Origin: Sphingobium scionense
Lineage (GTDB): Bacteria; Pseudomonadota; Alphaproteobacteria; Sphingomonadales; Sphingomonadaceae
Assembly (NCBI RefSeq): GCF_014197035.1
Contig: NZ_JACIEU010000003.1
Location: forward strand, 248,001 to 312,000
Reading direction: 5' to 3'
DNA: 64,000 nt
A model generated the notes under the pieces. The model was given only the letters and a program-made list of their open reading frames with translations, ran no database searches and was not told where the DNA came from. Positions 59,050 through 64,000 of this stretch are shown here, piece after piece. The position numbers were made by a program, and so were the translations under genes. Position 1 is the stretch's first letter. The number at the start of each line of letters is the position of its first letter.

Positions 59050-59235
59050 ATGACTCTCAAGGCCAGAGCACAGGAAAAGGTCGAGCGCGCGGGTATTTCC
59101 AACTATTCGTTCGACCGCGATGTTCTGGTCATGTGTGGTGTGCGCTATGCCATTGAGGCATGCGAATGCGGCGAGCCGGATTGCGACGGTGTGCGCTTGC
59201 GCAAGGCTGCTGCCTTTCCGCCCATCCTGCAATGA
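59050..59235 (+). CDS. Small conserved hypothetical protein
   Basis: A protein of 61 residues with no signal peptide or membrane segment. The C-terminal part has three closely spaced cysteines (ACECGEPDCDGVRLR), which could bind a metal. A good ribosome site (GGAGGG) and a candidate promoter support expression. I associate similar small proteins with sphingomonads, but the function is unknown. Confidence 0.7.
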   Translation: MTLKARAQEKVERAGISNYSFDRDVLVMCGVRYAIEACECGEPDCDGVRLRKAAAFPPILQ

Positions 59236-59271
59236 ACGGGGCGACGCCAGGCCGCCCCATTCCGATGATGC

Positions 59272-59400
59272 TTAGTTGATCACTTCCTTGCCCGCAGTGC
59301 CGACGGATTCGATATCGCGGCCGACGCCCTGCACAGTATTGCAGGCGGCGAGTGCGGACAGGAGCATGCTGGCAAGGACGAGGCCGACGGTCTGACGCAT
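59272..59400 (-). CDS. Entericidin A/B-family small lipoprotein
   Basis: A protein of 42 residues: MRQTVGLVLASMLLSALAAC is a lipoprotein signal with the lipidated Cys at position 20. It is followed by NTVQGVGRDIESVGTAGKE, which matches the NTxxGxGxDIxxxG pattern of entericidins. These small lipoproteins are stress-linked and have been described as a toxin/antidote pair in E. coli; here a single gene is present. It is too short for usual gene-length cut-offs. The ribosome site is weak. Confidence 0.85.
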   Translation of the reverse strand: MRQTVGLVLASMLLSALAACNTVQGVGRDIESVGTAGKEVIN

Positions 59401-59542
59401 TGATCGTGAACTTTCTGATCGGTGTTGGTGGTGCATTTATAGTGCGGCCGAACGCGCTGGACAGAGATAATTTCCCAAAAGCCGCGCGGCGATGCTTGAC
59501 AGGTTCGGCAGCGGATGCCAAAGGCCGCCTCCTCCTTACAGG

Positions 59543-59617
59543 GGGCGCGTAGCTCAGCGGTAGAGCACACCCTTCACACGGGTGGGGTCACAGGTTCAAT
59601 CCCTGTCGCGCCCACCA
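59543..59617 (+). tRNA. tRNA-Val (anticodon CAC)
   Basis: A complete cloverleaf can be drawn. The acceptor is GGGCGCG/CGCGCCC and the D arm is GCTC...GAGC. The anticodon stem CACCC/GGGTG has loop TTCACAC giving anticodon CAC, and the T arm ACAGG/CCTGT has loop TTCAATC. The discriminator is A and CCA is encoded. The anticodon reads GUG valine codons. Confidence 0.96.
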
Positions 59618-59736
59618 TGGCTTCCCGGTCATGGCAGGACATATTCTTCCAACAGATTGATCTTTTCCATCGCATCGCGCTAAGCGATCGGCATGTCTTG
59701 CGGCGTCCTTTCGGATGTCGCCCGGAAAGGATGATG

Positions 59737-61956
59737 ATGTCCCCATATCTGAAGGCCGGCGCTGCGCTGGGCGCCCTGCTGCTGCTTCCTGCCACCACTG
59801 TGCAGGCGCAGGACAAGCTGACGCTGGAGCGCGTGTTCGCAAGCCCCGATCTTGCCGGCCCGCAGCCGCGCGCGCTGAAGCTGTCACCCGACGGCAAGCT
59901 GGTGACCTTGCTCAAGCCGCGCCCCGATGAAAAGGAGCGGCTCGATCTCTGGGCGATCGACACCGCCACCGGCGCCGAGCGGATGCTGGTCGATTCGAAG
60001 AAGGCCGGCAGCGGCGCGGAACTGAGCGAAGCGGAGAAGATGCAGCGCGAGCGTGACCGTTCGGTCGCCGGCAGCACCGGTATCACCAGCTATGACTGGT
60101 CGCCCGATGGCAAGACCATTCTGGTGCCGGTCGATGGCGACCTCTATCTTGCCGCACTGGACGGCAAGGTAACGCGCCTTACCGACACGCCGGACGGCGA
60201 ACTCAATGGCGTGGTCAGCCCCAAGGGCGGTTTCGTGTCCTTCGTCCGCGGCGGCAACTTGTTCGTGAAGCCGATGAGCGGCAGCGAGAAGCAACTGACC
60301 CAGGGGGCCAGCGATACGGTCAGCTGGGGCGTGTCCGAATTTGTCGCGCAGGAGGAAATGGATCGGCGCACCGGTTACTGGTGGTCGCCGACCGATGCGA
60401 TGATCGCGGTCGCGCGGGTCGATGAAAGCCCGGTCGGCATCGTTACCCGGACCGCGATCGGCGGTGAAGGCACGAAGGTCTATCAGCAGCGCTATCCCGC
60501 CGCTGGCACGCCCAACGCCATCGTAGATCTCTTCGTGATGAAGGCGGACGGTTCGGGTCAGGTGCAGGTCGACCTTGGCGCTGACAAGAATGTCTATCTG
60601 GCCCGTGTCGACTGGTCGAAGGACGGCAAGACCCTCTATGTCCAGCGCGAAAGCCGCGATCAGAAGCGCTTGGACCTGCTGGCGGTCGATCCGGCGACCG
60701 GCAAGGCAAAGATCGTCCTCACCGAAACGTCAAAAAGCTGGATCAACCTCAGCAATAATTTCACGCCGCTGAGCGACGGCAGCTTCCTGTGGTGGTCGGA
60801 AAAGACCGGCCATGGCCATCTCTATCACGTCCGGAACGGCAAATGGACTGCGCTGACCAGCGGCGAGTGGGAGGTGCGCGACATTGTCGGCGTGGATGAG
60901 GGCAAGGGCCTGGTCTATTTCACCGGCAACCGCGACACGCCGCTGGAGCAGCAGCTCTATGTCGGGTCGCTGGCCAAGGCTGGCCCGCTCAAGGCGCTGA
61001 CCGCCAAGGGCTGGTGGAACGAGGCGGTGATGGATGGTGCGGCCAGCCGGATCGTCGTCACCCGCCAGAATGCCGACCAGCCCAAGCAGGTCTATCTGGC
61101 CGATAGCGCGGGCAAGCAGTTGCAGTGGATTTCGGAAAATGCGCTGAAGGGCGATCATCCCTATGCGGCCTATCTGGCGAGCCATGCGAAAACCGTGTTC
61201 GGCACCGTCAAGGCGGCCGATGGCAGCACGCTCTATACCAAGATGCTGACCCCGCCGATGGAGCCAGGCAAGCGCTATCCGGTGTTCATGATCCATTATG
61301 GCGGTCCGGGGGCCGGGCGCCAGGTGACGAACATCTGGACCGGCGCGCTCAACCAATATCTGGTCGACCAGGGCTGGATCGTCTTCTCGATCGACAATCG
61401 CGGCACGCCCGATCGCGGAAAGGCATTCGAGGACCAGATCCATCACGCCATGGGCACGGTCGAGGTCGACGATCAACTGAAGGGGGTCGAATGGCTGAAA
61501 GCCCAGCCCTTCGTCGATCCCAAGCGGATCGCCACCTATGGCTGGTCCTATGGCGGCTATATGTCGTTGAAGCTGGCGGAAAAGGCGCCGGGCACCTTCG
61601 CCGCGATCGTCTCGGGCGCGCCGGTGACCAAGTGGGAGTTTTACGACACCCATTATACCGAACGCTATCTGGGCCAGCCGCAGGACAAGCCCAGCGCCTA
61701 TCCGGGCTCGGATGCGGTCGATGATGCGGTGAAGATCAAGGACCCGCTGCTGCTGATCCACGGCATGTCTGACGACAATGTCGTGTTCGACAACTCCACC
61801 GCGTTAATGGCCAAGATGCAGGGCGCGGCCGTGCCGTTCGAGCTGATGGTCTATCCGGGGCAGACGCACCGGGTGGGCGGTCCGAAGATCGGCGTTCACC
61901 TCTGGACCACGATCGAGAACTTCCTGCGCGACCACGGCGTTTCGCCCCAGGATTGA
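59737..61956 (+). CDS. Dipeptidyl peptidase IV-like serine peptidase (S9B), secreted
   Basis: A protein of 739 residues. A Sec signal (about 1-23, ending VQAQD) precedes a beta-propeller with the EFVAQEEMDRRTGYWW motif, whose Glu pair binds the substrate amino terminus in DPP-IV. The C-terminal hydrolase has Ser 604 in GWSYGGYMS, Asp in GMSDDNVVF and His in GQTHRVGG. It removes N-terminal dipeptides, typically X-Pro. Of three consecutive ATGs, the third (59737) is 6 nt after GGAAAGG and is preferred. Confidence 0.92.
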   Translation: MSPYLKAGAALGALLLLPATTVQAQDKLTLERVFASPDLAGPQPRALKLSPDGKLVTLLKPRPDEKERLDLWAIDTATGAERMLVDSKKAGSGAELSEAEKMQRERDRSVAGSTGITSYDWSPDGKTILVPVDGDLYLAALDGKVTRLTDTPDGELNGVVSPKGGFVSFVRGGNLFVKPMSGSEKQLTQGASDTVSWGVSEFVAQEEMDRRTGYWWSPTDAMIAVARVDESPVGIVTRTAIGGEGTKVYQQRYPAAGTPNAIVDLFVMKADGSGQVQVDLGADKNVYLARVDWSKDGKTLYVQRESRDQKRLDLLAVDPATGKAKIVLTETSKSWINLSNNFTPLSDGSFLWWSEKTGHGHLYHVRNGKWTALTSGEWEVRDIVGVDEGKGLVYFTGNRDTPLEQQLYVGSLAKAGPLKALTAKGWWNEAVMDGAASRIVVTRQNADQPKQVYLADSAGKQLQWISENALKGDHPYAAYLASHAKTVFGTVKAADGSTLYTKMLTPPMEPGKRYPVFMIHYGGPGAGRQVTNIWTGALNQYLVDQGWIVFSIDNRGTPDRGKAFEDQIHHAMGTVEVDDQLKGVEWLKAQPFVDPKRIATYGWSYGGYMSLKLAEKAPGTFAAIVSGAPVTKWEFYDTHYTERYLGQPQDKPSAYPGSDAVDDAVKIKDPLLLIHGMSDDNVVFDNSTALMAKMQGAAVPFELMVYPGQTHRVGGPKIGVHLWTTIENFLRDHGVSPQD

Positions 61957-61970
61957 CGATTGCCCAAACG

Positions 61971-62009
61971 AAAATGGCCTCCCGCTCGGAATGAGCGGGA
62001 GGCCATTTT
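61971..62009. terminator. Perfect 17-bp bidirectional terminator
   Basis: AAAATGGCCTCCCGCTC pairs with GAGCGGGAGGCCATTTT around the 5-nt loop GGAAT. Flanking A and T tracts serve both the peptidase gene (plus) and the convergent methyltransferase gene (minus). Confidence 0.93.
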
Positions 62010-62028
62010 GCATGGATCGCGATCGGTG

Positions 62029-62739
62029 TCAGCGCCAGGCGTGGAAGATCGCCCGGCGATAGCGGTCCTTGCGGCGGAACGGCATGACCCAGCGCCGCCA
62101 GCCCAGATTGTCCAGCGTTTCGGGCAGCACCTGGAAGCGTGTATAGCCGAAGCGGCGACACATTTCGCGCAGTGCCAGGATATTGGGCGCCCAGAAATTG
62201 GTGGGATCCTCGTCCAGTTCCAATTCGGTGAACAGCCGCATGGCAGGAACCGGCTCATGGCGAAGCGCGGTGACCGTTTCGATCACCAGATGGTCGCTGC
62301 TCATGGCCGCGGCGGCTTCCAGAACGCGATAGGGATCGGTAACATGGTACAGTACGCCCAGCAGCAAGACCATGTCGAACTGGCCTAGTTCCTCGACCCG
62401 ATGTTGTGGGACGTCCAGGTCAAGTGAGCGCACGGACGAAGCGAAGCGGGCATGGGCGTGATTGAACCCGCGCTTGTCGCCCCAACCTTCGCCAGACCAG
62501 CAGAAATGATCGGTGGCAAGCACTTCGGCCGCACCGCGCCGTTCTGCCTCGAACGAGAAAAACCCGTCCCAGGCACCAATGTCGAGGATGCGTTTGCCAG
62601 TGATCGGCTGGTTGAAAATCAGGTCCGCTTCGCCCCGAAGCGGTTCGAGCGGCTTGATGCCTTGGACCTTCTCGCCATCGGGAAATGCGAAGGAGTGAAA
62701 CCAGCGATCGGGCAGGGGGGGTAACGTCAGCGACGACAT
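62029..62739 (-). CDS. SAM-dependent methyltransferase (DUF1698/CmoB-like)
   Basis: A protein of about 236 residues. The SAM-binding motif I is RILDIGAWDGFFSFEAERRGA. The acidic motif ATDHFCW and the VLLLGVLYHVTDP segment match the CmoB-like/TIGR04290-type methyltransferases. In bacteria CmoB makes a tRNA wobble modification, but this protein lacks the long N-terminal domain of CmoB, so its substrate is open. The ATG at 62739 is preferred to a GTG at 62760. Confidence 0.82.
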   Translation of the reverse strand: MSSLTLPPLPDRWFHSFAFPDGEKVQGIKPLEPLRGEADLIFNQPITGKRILDIGAWDGFFSFEAERRGAAEVLATDHFCWSGEGWGDKRGFNHAHARFASSVRSLDLDVPQHRVEELGQFDMVLLLGVLYHVTDPYRVLEAAAAMSSDHLVIETVTALRHEPVPAMRLFTELELDEDPTNFWAPNILALREMCRRFGYTRFQVLPETLDNLGWRRWVMPFRRKDRYRRAIFHAWR

Positions 62740-62903
62740 CAAGAACAATTCCAGGAACACTGAATAAGGATGGGCTTCCTAGCCGCGTCTGCGCGCCGCG
62801 ACAATCCATTGACTATCTTTGGCAATAGCCCTTCTTTCTGGACAAATCGCGTCACTGCGCTATGCGCCACCCCGCAATACTGCATGGAGCGGAGTGTTAA
62901 GTC

Positions 62904-63929
62904 ATGGGTTACAAGGTCGTCGTCGTTGGTGCCACCGGTAATGTGGGCCGCGAGATGCTGACCATTCTCGCTGAACGCGAATTCCCGATTGACGAGATTG
63001 CGGCGGTTGCATCGTCGCGGTCGACCGGCACCGAAATTGATTTCGGTGACTCCGGCAAGACACTCAAATGCAAGAATATTGAACATTTCGATTTCACCGG
63101 CTGGGACATTGCCCTGTTCGCAGCGGGCTCCGGCCCGACCGCCGAATATGCACCCAAGGCGGCGGCGGCCGGCTGCGTCGTGATCGACAATTCGTCGCTC
63201 TATCGCATGGACCCTGACGTGCCGCTGATCGTGCCCGAGGTGAACCCGGACGCGATCGACGGCTACAAGAAGAAGAACATCATCGCCAACCCCAACTGCT
63301 CGACCGCGCAGATGGTCGTGGCGTTGAAGCCGTTGCACGACGCCGCCAAGATCAAGCGCGTCGTCGTCGCCACCTACCAGTCGGTGTCGGGCGCCGGCAA
63401 GGAAGGCATGGACGAGCTGTTCGAGCAGTCGCGCAACATCTTCGTCGGCGACCCGGCCGAGCCGAAGAAGTTCACCAAGCAGATCGCCTTCAACGTGATC
63501 CCGCACATCGACGTCTTCCTGGACGATGGTTCGACCAAGGAAGAGTGGAAGATGGTCGCGGAAACCAAGAAGATCCTTGATCCCAAGATCAAGCTGACCG
63601 CGACCTGCGTGCGCGTGCCGGTGTTCGTCGGTCACTCCGAAGCGATCAACATCGAGTTCGAGAATGAAATCTCGGCGAAGGAAGCGCAGGACATCCTGCG
63701 CGAGGCGCCCGGCATCATGCTGGTCGATAAGCGCGAGGACGGCGGCTACATCACCCCGATCGAGTGCGTCGGCGATTTCGCGACCTTCATCAGCCGCGTG
63801 CGTGAGGATTCGACCGTTGATAACGGCATCAACCTGTGGTGCGTCAGCGATAATCTGCGCAAGGGCGCGGCGCTGAACGCGGTGCAGATCGCTGAACTGC
63901 TGGGCCGTCGCCACCTCAAGAAGGGCTGA
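62904..63929 (+). CDS. asd: Aspartate-semialdehyde dehydrogenase
   Basis: An enzyme of 341 residues of the aspartate pathway (lysine, methionine, threonine, cell wall). The NADP motif VVGATGNVG is at the N-terminus, the nucleophile Cys 132 is in NPNCSTAQ, and the substrate-binding VRVPVFVGHSEA follows. GGAG precedes the ATG. The length and motifs are normal. Confidence 0.97.
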   Translation: MGYKVVVVGATGNVGREMLTILAEREFPIDEIAAVASSRSTGTEIDFGDSGKTLKCKNIEHFDFTGWDIALFAAGSGPTAEYAPKAAAAGCVVIDNSSLYRMDPDVPLIVPEVNPDAIDGYKKKNIIANPNCSTAQMVVALKPLHDAAKIKRVVVATYQSVSGAGKEGMDELFEQSRNIFVGDPAEPKKFTKQIAFNVIPHIDVFLDDGSTKEEWKMVAETKKILDPKIKLTATCVRVPVFVGHSEAINIEFENEISAKEAQDILREAPGIMLVDKREDGGYITPIECVGDFATFISRVREDSTVDNGINLWCVSDNLRKGAALNAVQIAELLGRRHLKKG

Positions 63930-63937
63930 GCCTGCAC

Positions 63938-64000
63938 ATGGTCTCCGGCGCTGTCGCGACGTGGAAGGCTCTTCCTGTCGCGCAGCGCCGGATGATCGCC
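63938..64000 (+). CDS. Possible start of a further gene (runs off the window)
   Basis: An ATG 8 bp after the asd stop opens a frame of 21 codons (starting MVSGAVATWKALP) with no stop before the window edge. The ribosome site is poor, so this may be chance. Confidence 0.3.
   Translation, partial: MVSGAVATWKALPVAQRRMIA

Overview
The window looks like a chromosomal segment of an alphaproteobacterium of the Sphingomonadales (Sphingobium/Novosphingobium/Sphingomonas type). Supporting signs are high GC throughout, a TonB-dependent receptor beside catabolic genes, PhaR/PhaA and HslVU of alphaproteobacterial type, an entericidin lipoprotein, and a hairpin-rich intergenic repeat of a kind I associate with sphingomonads. 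The assignment rests on family recognition, not on a search.

Positions 1-46.8 kb form a dense catabolic and cofactor region. (1) A short plus-strand unit (1-2.7 kb) carries a luciferase-like (LLM) oxidoreductase, a SnoaL-like secreted protein and an MDR-type reductase. (2) A minus-strand operon of ten genes (15.7 down to 3.0 kb) encodes an APH-type kinase, SDR, ACAD10/11-like acyl-CoA dehydrogenase, MFS permease, acyl-CoA synthetase, PQQ dehydrogenase lipoprotein, FadB-like protein, thiolase-like/DUF35 pair and SMP-30-like lactonase. The kinase, SDR, dehydrogenase and synthetase recall levulinate-type (lva) 4-hydroxyacid catabolism. (3) Divergent from it, a plus-strand unit holds a TetR regulator, a coenzyme F420 set (fbiC, fno, cofE, cofD, cofC) and a thiolase. 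(4) Minus-strand units follow: CaiB/SDR/enoyl-CoA hydratase/methylsuccinyl-CoA-dehydrogenase-like (27.8-23.3 kb), a cytochrome c, and a seven-gene operon (37.3-29.4 kb) with paired acyl-CoA dehydrogenases, an MDR reductase, a probable mesaconyl-CoA C1-C4 transferase (Mct), its C4-hydratase partner (Meh), another acyl-CoA dehydrogenase and a thiolase. (5) A P450-ferredoxin-M20 hydrolase operon (37.7-40.5 kb), an aldehyde dehydrogenase/MFS pair and a large TonB receptor complete the region.

Read together, region 1 looks like a pathway for an unidentified hydrophobic, branched or alicyclic substrate. Uptake would be by the TonB receptor and MFS permeases, and oxidation by the P450, PQQ dehydrogenase and aldehyde dehydrogenase. 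CoA activation, several beta-oxidation and aldolytic steps would follow, with a possible methylsuccinyl/mesaconyl-CoA terminal branch and F420 as a dedicated hydride carrier. The substrate is not identifiable from sequence. Most unit starts in this region share an AT-rich element with a GTGCAA core, suggesting one regulon.

From about 47 kb onward the content is mostly housekeeping: an MHS transporter and alanine racemase, a PHA locus (phaA, PhaC-like hydrolase, phaR), proS, a secreted oligopeptidase B, hslVU, a small conserved protein, entericidin, tRNA-Val(CAC), a DPP-IV-like peptidase, a SAM methyltransferase and asd. No insertion sequence, integrase, CRISPR array, rRNA or origin was seen.
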